64,000 nt of DNA from positions 1 through 64,000 of the forward strand of contig JAQGBZ010000205.1 in NCBI GenBank assembly GCA_034687125.1. The letters are read 5' to 3'. The stretch comes from Neelides folsomi (lineage: Eukaryota; Arthropoda; Collembola; Neelipleona; Neelidae). Under the pieces are notes generated by a model, which had not been told where the DNA came from, searched no databases, and saw nothing but the letters and a program-made list of their open reading frames with translations. How positions within the stretch are numbered: the stretch's first letter is position 1; each line of letters opens with the position of its first letter. The position numbers and the translations under genes were made by a program. Below are positions 11,915 to 24,719 of the stretch, in pieces.

Positions 11915-14900
11915 ACCAAAATTTGCATATTAGTAAATGGGTGTGGTTCATTAATAAGGTTATTTCGTAGTATTCTTTTGGGATCCCTCTAATTGGCGAC
12001 CAAGTTCCTCACCAAGCGGGAAGAACCTTGTCAAGCAAGTTTGAGGATTCTCAAATTAACCAAGATATGCATTGAAGGGAGGTAATAATGAAAATTCCGA
12101 TTTGAAGAGAGTGAAATCCGATAAGGTGGCTCAGCTAATAAAAACAATATATTACTCTCTGCCATGCATTTTAAAATTTGATCTTAATTTGCATTGAGAG
12201 GCTTTCGTGAAATTGGCTCTTCCGATTCAGGAATTCTTTTTTGAATATCCCTTTTTACATTCATTTTCCTAAGGTCGACCATTGACGTTTGAGAGATAAT
12301 AAATACATTATATCATACTATTACAACATTGTATGAAGCATAACAAAGATTGTAAACCGCTTCTCCTCCTGGAGTAGAAAGCAGTCCATGACCTTTCAAA
12401 CTGCGATCATCGGGTAAATAACGTTCGGTGTTGAGCCTGAGATCTCCAAACACTTTAAGGATCAGGTATAATAAGAGGACGAAGTTGCATGTTGGGAAAT
12501 AGGGTTATTCCTCCCTTCAAATAAATAAAATCATTTGCACCTTCCAAATTCATTGCTTCATAAATTCCAATAGAGCTAAATTACATGTCTTTAAGTTTCT
12601 TTTCTCGTAAACAATATTCCATGTTTATATGCTCGATGGGAGCCGAGATAGGAGAAATGATTCTCCGCCACTTCCACAGCAATCAGATTGTCTCATCCAT
12701 ATTGCATTAACATTTTTCCTCCGGCTTGCAATTTTGAAAACAGTTTGCATTCTTCGCCCTTCATCTGATACCACTTTTGATACTCCACATTTTCAAAGTC
12801 ACTTTCGATGAAGCAGTAAAGACATGCGGAGATGAGGGAACACAATGTCGTGAAGCATGAACAGGGTGGATTCCTGTCTCTCCAATTTCGATCCCTTTCA
12901 TTTACTTCAATACCCTCATATTTAGACAACAATACAATCAATTACAATCTTGAACAAAAACTGTTGAAAGTACATAACCAAGTTTTATTATAAAATACGA
13001 TACACCACGAATATCTTATAGATCCTAACAAATAGCATTGGTGGATTTCACAAGCTTTTTTTAGTTTCTAGCAAAGTACTTTTACTTGTTGTCTATGATG
13101 GTTTTAATTGCTTATCCATTTTTAGGTTTTAGTGGTATTGAATATGTGCACAGCCTTCAGATTGTCAAAATTGAAAAGCGAACACACACGATGCAAAGAA
13201 TTGAAGACAGTTTAAAATGCCGTAAAATTGAACAATAAATAAGCCGAGAGACGTCTTAACCAATTAAGGACTTGAAACTCATTCTCGGATGAGACAATAT
13301 AATTTTCAAAACCAACAACAAATGAATGTTTCTCTAAATAACAGGAAAAGAATTTTAACGTTCACTTAATACACTCTCATATGTAAATTCGTACTTATTG
13401 TCCACTTCGCTATTTTGTAAATGAATATTTTTAAGCACGTATTAAAATATACTTTAACATTCGAAGAGTGAATCATGAGTTAATAGTCATGAGTTATTTA
13501 ATATGCCAACTACTAATATGTATAACCTAAGTTTAGATACCAATTTAGGCCTTATAGAATTTAAAGGAAAGGTAAATAACTTACAAATTATTTCTTTTCG
13601 GAGAGCCGAGTGCCAAAAACAGATTTTGGCAAGTTACAACTACGTGATAAAAACAAAAGCTGACGAATTAGAGACTTAATAAGCAACAAGACTCACTCTC
13701 ATTTAAAGTGATCTTTAGACCATGAGATTCCTGTGTGGTAAAAACGGTTCCCTTTGTTACATAATGAAAGATCGGTGAGAGGCGGAAGGCGTCGAGGCTT
13801 CAAATCTTCACCGCACATCCCACTAACATTTTTAATGTCGGTGTAAAAATAGTTAAACTGGCTTGTTGAAAAAATTAGACAAAGGAGTCATAAATCCGCA
13901 AATCCCCTCGTTGGAAAACTCGTAGAAGTAAATGAGTATGAATTTAGTTGAAAGTGAAAGAAAGCTATAAATCTCGGGAGTAAACCGAAAATTAAGCGAC
14001 ACCTTTCAATTTCTTTATATGTGTAGTCCTTCCAAACACCTCGCATCTCCCTTTGTTCGGAGATTTTCAATGCCGTCGAATCTCTCTCCCTATATACAAA
14101 TGGATCGTTAATTCGGAGATTTGAGGAGACGAGGTTGGGATTGTTGCAAAGGCAGCCTTGAACTTTGAAATGCCTCCGAATAAGCCTCAAAGAATAACTT
14201 TTCAACCTTCGATGAGGGAGGAGAAGGAATGAGACAGCATTTTATTTCCCCCGCTTTTTATTAGCTTCAGACATATCTAAAGAAGATGAAAAAGGCTCTA
14301 TAAACATTTCGGGTTGAGGTTTTGGCCCGTGGCCGAAAATCAGAGGAAGATTATAAACAGCTTCGCATCTCCGACCGCAACTATGGTCGTAATTCATATA
14401 AGAAGAATGGGCTGACCAGCACCGAAGATCATTTCAATGGAAAGTGATTGGATGGAGTAAAAAGTTTGTGCACTCAGTCAGTCAACGGCTCTTTAAGTTG
14501 AAGAATATTTATGCATCTGTCGGATTGAGAGGGGATGAGCGAGCACGGAATTTCAATCTCAAGCCACTCACAATTACGCTCAGGCAGTGGCAAATTAAAA
14601 GGTCGCAAAATATTAAAATTGATTCAGGCTCAGAGAGTTGAAAGTCCGGAAAGCCCAGCATAAATGTATATATTAATTCTCCTAAGTACTCCGCGATGAT
14701 GCGAGACACAAAGAGATATGGCGAGTTGACATGTGAAACTGGCTGGAACTCAATATCCTCATAACACTCATAAGATGGCAAATCCAATCAAGGGTGAATG
14801 GAGCCTCAAGTGCATTGGAGACGAAGGAATTGGGATGGCTAGCTTAATGTGAATCGGGTGTGATTTTTGATTGCCGCTCAGCGGTGGTCCTTGTCTCCTT

Positions 14901-17900
14901 TCACTCTCAAATTCCCTTTCCTCAAGTTCAACGTCTGCAAATCCATGTATACATGGGATGTAAGGAGTGCGGGCCTTTGGGATAGAAAAAAGAAACTGGA
15001 AGCCAGATTCATTTGGATGAACGGTGATTGGAGGTGAGTGAGACGGAGCTCTTCAAAGAATTCCTCCTTGGTTCTTCCATTCCTCTAAATGCCCTCACGC
15101 ATCTTTGGTCGACAGGTCCAGGTCGCCGAGCAGATCAGGAATGGGCGACACAGGCCTAGCGCATTATCACTCTATCTATTATTAATATTTATCCGCCTTG
15201 GAGCTCCGCTTATTTAAAAAAGTGTCGTAAATCTGGAGACGAATCCAGTTCTCGTCCTTTGGGAGGGGAGATTGGGAAATTGGCAAACCTTAGAATCCAT
15301 TAGGACTTGGATGAAAAGCGAGACGAGCAGCTGGTTTAAATACTCATTATTCTTGAGTTATTTTATGAGCGATCAGGAACTTGTAATCCTCGCCCTCCTC
15401 AATGAGTGAGAGGGATTAATATCCGTAAGGGAACAGAGGCCTGCAAAGATATCTTTGATCCTCGATGGGGAGCCTGTGGGGATTTTATTTATGCAAACTT
15501 TACTCTCTCCGCCGGATCGGCCTCGAGTATTATTTTCTGACCTGAAACACTCCCTCCAAAATTACCATTTACTCTCTTCACTTCACCCATTATCAATCGG
15601 CCAATTAAAGGGTAATTGAGGAGCATGCTGCGGAAAACTTGTCCGATTTGAAAAATTCCTACTTCTCATCCTCATTTGCCATGCATGTGGGCGAGGAGTA
15701 TTGAATTAGTATACAGATATGCGCATTACATTATTCTTCCATTTAGATGTGGAATGGCATAAAATATAAAAACGTCTTGTAAACCTTTATGTCGAGATTC
15801 ATAATCTTAATAATATTATGCCTTGCTAAATTTGCGGATTGTCAACCTCGAGAGATAAGAAAACGTGAGAATGATGAATAACATACCTCCGTGAAACAAT
15901 CTTGGCGTTATATTTCCTAATAATCTACACATATTATGCATGTAAAGATAATAAATATAAAACGTGAAAAATCTTTAGAGAAAAACTTCAAATTGACCAG
16001 AGAATGACTATTTTAAATTCCCTCCATTTACATCAATTGTATGGGAGTGTGATAATAAAAATCCTCCACACATCACCTTATCATATCTGTAATATAAAAG
16101 TAAATTTTGATGACTCGTGAATCCTCATGATATTTTAGTGGGGTCATTTATGCACTACACATATTCTTATTTACATACACATGTAATGTACTATCTAACC
16201 ACAAACGGTAAAAGTAATGTGATTTTTCTTACAATCTTAAATCTAGAATCTCAATTCAAATTGTATAGGGAATGTAATGTTCCTTCAATTTTTCATTGAA
16301 ACGAAATAAAAATATTTAATAGCCATTTCCCTTTATTTTAATTTTTTAATCTTTTAAATCAAAAAATATTAAATTATATTTAAAGATATTCACCAAAGTG
16401 CCAATTTATTTTGTAGGTTGAAAAGTAAAGATGGGCTAGAGATTAAAGGATGATTTACATATTAAAGCGGCCGAATTCCTTCATATCTCTCTTCTCCTAC
16501 TCTTAAAATATTGTTAGATGAAATTCGAGTGATAGAAAGAGACGTATGAAGTAATTTTGTAAAGTGGTTCCTTTTCACACATCCCCTTGTTCCCAATTAG
16601 CACCTTCTACGTCCCCAATCTCATCCAATGGAGTATGGAAAGAATAAACAAGTTAACCTGGACAGGCTGAGGAATTCGAGTGCATTGAGAATAAAGATTA
16701 CGAGGAGATTGAAAGTGATATGGAGATGTAGCAGAGAATTGTGAAGTGATCATAAACTACTGTTCTTTCCATTTCTACAAGATTCGCCTCCTCTCGTTCT
16801 CATATGGATGAAAGAACTTTTGGTAAACAATTTACGATCCTTGGGACGCTCAATAATATCTCAGTAAGGCCTGAAAATGGAGAACAAAGAGAATTGGATT
16901 GGGCAGTTTCGATTATGAAGAGATTCCATTCCACCTCACGGACTCTCACACAATAAAACCAGATTTAATTAAAGTAATTGCCATCTGATCACGAAAACTT
17001 ACAAGTTTCAAAACCCGCAGCTTAAGAAATCAAAGAATGATGCCCGTTAAAGCGAATAACAAACGGCGTTGACATAATTAGTTCAAATTCTAAGAATGGA
17101 ACATGGGAACCAAATAAGGAAGCATGAAACCAGAGGGAAAATAGTGTAATTAATCTTTCCAATTTAGCCTAACTACTTTTACACTATGTATTGAATAACT
17201 ACTACCAACTTAATTAGACAATCCAACTTTACGCTCTAAACCTAATCGGCCTGCTTCAATTGTGAAAAGTTATGTTTAAGAGATCTTTTGTCCTTGTTCA
17301 ATATTTTAATCAAAATTTCTGGGAATTTTGAGAGGAGGAATGCTGAAATTGAATGGCGAACCGAATTAATTAATTGCCAAGTGAGAGTGGAATCTCTAAT
17401 AGTTAGGTTGGACATGGAAAGTAATTGAAGCCGGGTCAGAGATCGAGATTAAGCAAGTGTCAATCAGGGGAGAACAATCGGGTATCCAATCGTATCTAAA
17501 GAAATGCTCACTGCCACAACCAAAGACATTCAATTCACGACTTTTAGGTGTGCAAAGTTACATAACCGTAAGATGGGAATTAAGTAAAGTAGAGCCGTTC
17601 CTCAGGCTCTACATTAAGAACGTCATGGTGTGAAAAGAGTAAAAGGGATCTCAGTTGCGAATTACGAATGAAATCTTAAGGAGTCGAACAATTAGATTAA
17701 AATTCAGATATTGGACCAAATTCAGGGCCGATGGAGATAAGGAGATCAAGATCAAGATTTTGGTCAAGATTGCTCAAACTTGACAGAAAATGAGATCGGA
17801 CGTCGGAAAACCTGTTTCGGGTATCAGAAATTCAATGACTTTTCCTAAATCTTCTCAATTTCGGAGAGGAATGCCGAGTAATTTAGCTCATGTCAGGGAA

Positions 17901-20900
17901 AATGATTCCCCTCTTATAGGTCGTCGAGAGGAAAAAAATCCATTAAAAAGAGGAACTGCATTAAGTACATACATGCTGAATAATGAAGCGTAGATCTGAA
18001 TATATTACAAAATGTATCAAGAACATTCAACTCCCGAGCAAAAATCCACACAAGGGTCCATACGAATTTAAAGGTCATTTCGTCTGTGCGTGCCTGACAT
18101 TATGTCAATCAAAATTTCCTTCCTTGTGTCTGTCGCAAGTCTAGAGCAGCGAGAACTAGAAAAATGGTATGGTAATTGTAATCGCAGGTTCATTACGAAT
18201 TTTGCAGAGGAACCTCCATGGTCAGAGTTGTGGTGAAAGGTTGAAGAGTTGTAAACCGGATTACTCGATTAGACCTTCCAATCACTCCTGTCTTCGACAT
18301 TTTTCATGATGTCATTTACCCGTATTTTCCTTCGCAAAAAGTTTGGAAACAAGCTTAAAACTCCTTTAAAAATTAATTAAAAGTTGTTCCGGACCCTCCC
18401 TCTCCTCTCCATAACCGTTTGCAAAGTATGTAGAGGATCCTCCTATTCAATTCCTCCTCATCTTCAATCTCATTATTCACCCTCATTACCATCTCTTTAG
18501 CACATACGAATTCATAACACTTACCTTGATCACGCTTCTTTTCCTCTTTTCATTGGCCCTTGATAATAATGTTACTGTCATCTCGTGTTTTCGTAATGAT
18601 TACCAAACCCTCCACGTAAGAAAGTACAGTTTATAATAAATAAAAACATCGGTGGTCCTTGATAATTATTCCATTATTAAAATGTACAAAAATGCAGATG
18701 ACGCGTGGTCAAGAGAATCCCACTACCTATGTTTCATAATATGCTTATAGTAAAAAATATTTTCTACACTTTAATTCATAAGTCCAGCATTAATTCAAAA
18801 TAAGATGATTGGCTGACATTAATTTAAGGAATTTGGAGAGGGGGCTTAGGAAGGTTCAAGAAGGTTGACAAGGTGCGGGAGGATTAATGGTAGAGGGGAA
18901 TCATCTCATAATTCCTACTTAACTTTTGAAATCAGCGAAAGTGTGTGGCCAAGTTTGGGGAGGAATGCGCGAAAGTATGTAAGTTGTTACTTTTCCTCTT
19001 CCTTGCCTAATAAGTCCTAGCTGGAAAAATGGGGAGTGGGAATGAGTCTCCCTCAAAAGTTCACTGACTCGATCATCATCATCGTTTGAACAAGTTGGGG
19101 ATAAGTCGTCTTTATTCGCCTGGATAATGGACATTGTGTATTCAACATTGTGCTGTCAAGATATTTATTCCTCCTCACCCCAAATTGTTTCAGAGTGGGG
19201 CGGACGAAAATGGACAGATAGAGTGTCCATTGAGAGATGAATGAGCATTCCGCCACACTCGTGATCCCTTGATTTTCACCTTATTCTTACGGTGTGGACG
19301 TAATCCTTCCTCACGACTCCTCTTTGATTTCCCACTATCATCCCAGAGAGAGAGAGAAATACTTTTCTAGTTGATGTGGATTTCAATGCCCTTTACCTTC
19401 GAGCCGATAAACATTGAGAGTTCCTTATATGAAGGCAACCTTTTCCAAAGTGAAGTCAACTGTACTCTCAATGGGTGGTGAGAGCGCGAGAGCAGAGACC
19501 TATTAGCACCACTAAACAAACACTTTGCCGCCTCATCCAGGAACCAAAGGAGGAGGTTGAAAGAAACTAGTGGGACTTTACAATTCCTACACACACATCG
19601 GCTCAGTCAGGATGCAGATGAACCTTGAGAGATCTGCAATGATGAAGTGATAAATGAAGATGCTTCTCATTATTATATCATGGCTCAAATTAGCCCCCCC
19701 CCCACTTATCTCACACCTTTGATTCAGAACAAAAACTTCTTTCAGCCTCTTTGCCAAATTCACCCTTAACTACATATAGTTTTTGTGTATGGAATATTAC
19801 AGTTAGCAAATAAGAGATCGAATGGAACGTCTTCGCTCCAGCGGATGTCTCTATGTATTTGGACATCAGTACTGTGCGAGCATTTATCCCTCCTATTACT
19901 CAATATTCAAATGAATGGTGTGCGTGAAGGAGTTTTTGTCCGCCTTTTTAACCATCAATATGGATTGTTTTCTCCTAAAGGAGCCTCCTTACGACCGCAT
20001 GAAGAAAAGTGAAGCGGAAGTGTCTTATTTCATCAGAGGATTACCACGAAAGATTCCCATCTCGGCCCTTCCCCACTCATCAATGAAATATAGATGAGCA
20101 AGCAAATTTGGAAAAAATTCGTGTAATGTAATTTATAATCAACTAATATGAAGAGATACAACTCATGCAAGACTTCTTTGAATTCGTTAATCCCCCATCC
20201 CACTATCTGCAGGTCCATAATATATATTTTACTACATTTGCTTGAGCGTATTTCCTCACTTCAATTAATTATAGTATGGATAAATGTTCTTGCTTCCGCC
20301 TCTCATCAAAAAGACTATTTGGAATAGAAGTTAAAATATTATTTACTTTTTAATTAATTATAAAAGTCCTTTTATGTCCATCAATGGAGTCGAATTAATA
20401 GTTATTTCTTTTCAATAGCTTTATTAAGGTAATAAGAAAGGAAGAAAGAAATGAATCGTGGAGCTGATGAATAATCATTTTTTACATTTTTTGTCAACAA
20501 TGAAAATGCGAGGTCTTGGGAATGGCAATAGGCCCCAACCATCTCCAATTTGCACTCAAGGGTAAATTGAACCACCTTGGTATGGAATTTGAGAGAGCTT
20601 AAAAATTCATATTTCCATTATGACAATTCATTTTCATTGTTAAGGAATTAGAATCATTTTCATTTAGGCTTTTATTGTTCCTGATAAATGTGCTCGTAGT
20701 TGTGAGATGGGGAATTTAAGATAGTGGGAATTGCCATAAGGGCATAACTCACTCCTCCAGACTCCCGATTAGATGGACAGATGAATTTTCTCGCTCGCTC
20801 AAAAAAATCTGAATTAAATGAATGAATTAAAGACCTTGTCCCAAAAACGACCATTGAATATTGCCGCGATTTTCAATTTTCATGAGTAGATAATGAGATG

Positions 20901-23900
20901 TAGAGGAAAAATAATTTAATAACTCCTCCATCTCAACCTTCGTTGACAATTAAAATGCAAATGGGCTAATCACCACGAACTATTCTAATTGTGTTAACAA
21001 TAACATGTGTAACGGTCTGTATTAACACATGCCTTGATTTAAAATGCGTAAATGATAAACAAAAGTTGAAGATTGTAACAATGCGGGGTCGATGAAGCTC
21101 AAATTAGATTTTACCTAGAGACGTGTGCTCAAGTGAGAGAAAAAGAGTGATGGAGGAAGCTGAAACCGGGAACACTGTAAAGTGTTGTTAGTCCTAATAA
21201 TGAGATACCTGTCAGATTGTCAATTGTCAATGGATCGTCTGACCCAGATCTCTGCCTCAAGCTAAGAGTGTGAGGAGTCATACATAAGACTCACGAACTG
21301 CTTTACATAATTCCAATTACAAAAAGAGATAAATGTAATTTGTCAGGAGAGGGATGAAGGGATCTTGCCTGTGTTATTATATACCTACGTTGTATTTATA
21401 GGAAAAGGCAAAACCCAGACTCATGCACTTGGGTTCATTTATGCAGGCCGCATTAAAATTAATATCGTGCTCATTAGAAAATTACTCCAATGGCCAATGA
21501 GTCGTTGCTTCAGAGCCCCACTGCCCGCCCGTCAATGGCATGGACTCATGACCAAATGCCCAAAGCGGAAAGGAAAGGTGAGAGGAATCTCGTGAGGCCC
21601 TTCTTAACATTTATGTGATTCTATAATCATCTCAGAGAATAACAATCCCACTCACTCGGGAAAGAATTCGGATGAGGCGTGAGGGAGTGGAAATGTAAAT
21701 CTCCCCGGTCTTTCTTGAAGGAATCCATATTAGACATCCTCTGTTTGTCTAATGTATATAAGTATACATATGAGTTAGAGTATTCGAGAATTAACTGAAG
21801 GACATGCATACCATGTACACACTGTTAAACCCATGAGCTTGAATAAAAACTTTCAAAGGCGAGGAATTGAAATGGAGTAATAATTTAAATTAACCTCTGT
21901 TTTCCTTTAAACGATCCAGAGCCCTTTGATAAAAAAGGAATGGAGAGTTCTCCACAGTTCTGACATCCGACAGGAGCTGAGGAGGCCAAAGGAGCCGAAA
22001 GTGGAGAAAAGCAAAGATTTACCATCCTATCTATTTATCTCTAAATTTCCTTCCCGATCACTCGCTCCTCTCCGTGTAACGTCCAAGGACTGGGCTGACA
22101 CATAGACTGAAAGATATTAAAAGGATAAGGAGAGACCTGTCGAGAGATAAAGTCTCTATTCATCACCCGATATTTTATTCATGTCATTTTGACTCGCGTT
22201 CTCTCTGCTTCCCTCCTACATCCTCATGGCTCATCTCTCATAATTCATCCATACAACTCACTCGATTTATTTCAAAGATACAAAGATGAAGGGGACAAGT
22301 CAAAAATGAGATAATATCTCTCTCAATAGGATTTTACCGCTCCTTTTATAATTGAGTTTTTTTACAATTTTTTAATACTATCTTTTACTCTTTTGAGAAG
22401 GTGTGAAATTTGAAAGCTGGATTTACATTTGAAGACCTACCTGTGGATTCAATTTATAAAATCGTCAAATAAGGAGAACGCCAAGGTTTACGATGGTTTA
22501 AACACATTTTAAATCCAATTATTCCTTATTTATTCGAAAGGATTATTTCAAATTTGCATTTTTGCTTAAACTGATAAGAAGAAAAATAATGAGCGAACGG
22601 TTTAAACTGCTTAAATGTAGAGTATGTTTACATGTACTGTACGGGAGGTAAATGTTGTATGAAAATTACGTAACTTCTGAGGTAATCATTAAGCCTGTAG
22701 ATCATTGTAATTAAATCCGTTTACAAAAAATGGTGGGTGGACTTTCATCTTCAACTCGAAATTTGAGGAAACCTTCGAAAACGTGGCATATCCCTACTAC
22801 ATTGAAATGTGAATCATTTAAAATGCTACAAGGAGTCCAGCCCTTCTCGAGTTGCAGACTTCTCTCACATCAGTGGTCTTCAGGAGGCTCGCGAATGTTT
22901 TTCTTTTGCACACCCCACAAAATTTATGACTTTCCTTTTACTCTCGTCACATGAAATTACTGTTTGTAATGCAAGCGCATTCCAGTGGAATTGTCTTCCA
23001 AGCCCAGCCTTCATATACATTTTTTCCATCTATCAATTTGGTTAGAGAGAGAGAGGTTCCTACACACACAAACATGTTGATGTACGATGTGATATGTTCG
23101 TACCTTCAATTGAAGATCCGTTTAGCTCTTCCGTGTCTTCCCCTTATCTTTCATCCTTTGGAGGAAAACCACGGACACGTTGGTCAGTTAGTAATATTAA
23201 AGGTATGAGCTAGCAAGCATGAGAGGTGGCTCTCGGAGGTAATGATTATAGGGCCGAATATGAAGGAGAGACAACGAGCTTAATGGAGAGAGACAAACGA
23301 TGGGGCAGCTGATGGGGCTCATCTAATGGAATGCAATGTAAATTGCAAGTGGATTCCGTGTGATATATGAAAATAATGCATCACGAGCCAAGGAAGATGT
23401 TTCGCATTCCTTCCTCGCCCTCCACGTGCTTTCCCTCCCGTCCTCTCCCTCCACAATGAACTTAAAGGATTTGAGTGTCGAACCAAGGTCGTAGGGATCA
23501 TCAGGAATCATTGCATATTTGCAAAGACGAAGATCGGATATTTGACAGAAAATTTGAAACCTTCGTGCTCAAAGCAATAACTCACATGTAAAGGAAGATG
23601 AGAAATGGGGATGAAAGTGTGTAGGGCAAAAAGAAGAGATAGATTTCAATTTTCTTTTCCTCGTAATTCGACTCCTCTAACAATATAATGCAATTTTCGA
23701 GGCTGAATAGATCTCTTTTTTACGAGTCGTGAATGTGAATAATTTGTACAGGAGGAGAGATCCGTATGTTGGATAACATGCCGAATGGAACTCATTAGTG
23801 AAAATCTCGAAGCCTCCTCCTGTAGTCCCACTCTCCTCATATCACCCAAGCCCCAGATCGCGATAGGCGAACGAAAGATGAACGCAATTAAGTGTAGGAT

Positions 23901-24063
23901 GAAAACGAAAACTGATATCTCGCTTGATTCATGAGATCAATTAATGTCTCAAATTCAAGAGACCCCTACATACTTTCCCTATTATTTCCATTGTTATCCT
24001 GGAGGAGATTATGCAAGACGCCTGTTGTAAGCAAGCAGGAAGAAAAAAACTTTTTTTACTAAC
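11915..24063. other. Non-coding stretch with moderately GC-rich islands
   Basis: I find no exon with family similarity. The segment about 14.2-15.7 kb, and parts of 18.9-19.6 kb and 23.2-23.9 kb, are visibly less AT-rich than their surroundings without carrying a convincing reading frame. This is the look of conserved non-coding or regulatory DNA in compact arthropod genomes. Simple repeats are minor: an AG run near 19347-19356 and a run of ten C at 19694-19703. Further exons of the scaffold gene that ends at 24064 could lie here, but I could not recognise them. Confidence 0.5.
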
Positions 24064-24719
24064 CTGTAATCACGTAAGTAGCAACAGAAACGAATGTTAT
24101 TTGTTGTCCATCCATTATTTCATTGTCTTTCTCGTCCCTTTCATTTTCAGACTCATCGGTGGTCGAGGCCGCATCGAGGAAAGGAGTCTCTAATTCATTT
24201 ATTCCCTCATCGGAGCTGCTCTCAATTGAATCCCTGGCTTCGGAATCTACTGCTTTCTCCAGTGGGCCCTCGAGGTTGTCCGTTATATTTGAGGTCGGGA
24301 GAGCGTTGAAGGCGACGAAGTCATTTGATGGCACGACTATTTTTTCCATAATTGGTTCAATGACTTTTTCCCCGTGAACTGTTTCCCTCAAGTCAGCGCG
24401 GAGAGACAAAAGGGCTGTCGTCTTCTCATTACTCCTTTCAGCCTCTTCCTCATCTGGTTGTGGAGGTTCCCTCTCGTCCTCTGGCAAGCTGAAAGGAGAT
24501 CTCTTGTTTTCTGCTCTAACTCCGTTACTTCCATCAATTATCTCATTGTTGGGTCCGTCATCGCGAGTTTCGCGAGTCTCCGAGAATCCTTCGTTTGTTT
24601 CCAAATCCCTTGTTTGGCTGTTGGGAGCGTCGTGCAGAGCCTTTGCGTTTCCTCCTTCCTCTTTGTCTTCCTCGTCCTCTGGTCGTGGCTGCGGAGGCGC
24701 AGGCTTTCTGTCACTCGCC
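24064..24719 (-). CDS. Acidic, disordered exon; probable downstream exon of the PDZ scaffold gene
   Basis: This is one open exon of 656 nt (218 complete codons plus split codons), extremely rich in Glu, Asp, Ser, Pro and Asn, with no known domain. It starts after a good acceptor (TTGTTGAATTCAG then G) and ends at the donor ACAG|GTTAGT. Its first base completes a codon begun by two bases upstream. The PDZ exon at 34064 ends with exactly two bases of a codon, so joining them gives ...DPADSS-S-ASDRKPAPPQ... in frame. Near its end QQITFVSVATY echoes PFITVVSV and AYITVLAL of the PDZ exon, supporting one gene with a 9.3-kb intron. The frame also stays open upstream through ATG 24799, which would give a hydrophobic signal-like start. 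I read that part as AT-rich intron, but an independent secreted acidic protein is the alternative. Later exons, if any, were not found. Confidence 0.6.

Noticed and set aside
14509-14787. Minus-strand frame with IIAEYLGELIYTFML, at first sight like an aquaporin start
   Set aside because: No NPA motif, no further membrane helices and no adjoining exon; the resemblance is a short hydrophobic run.
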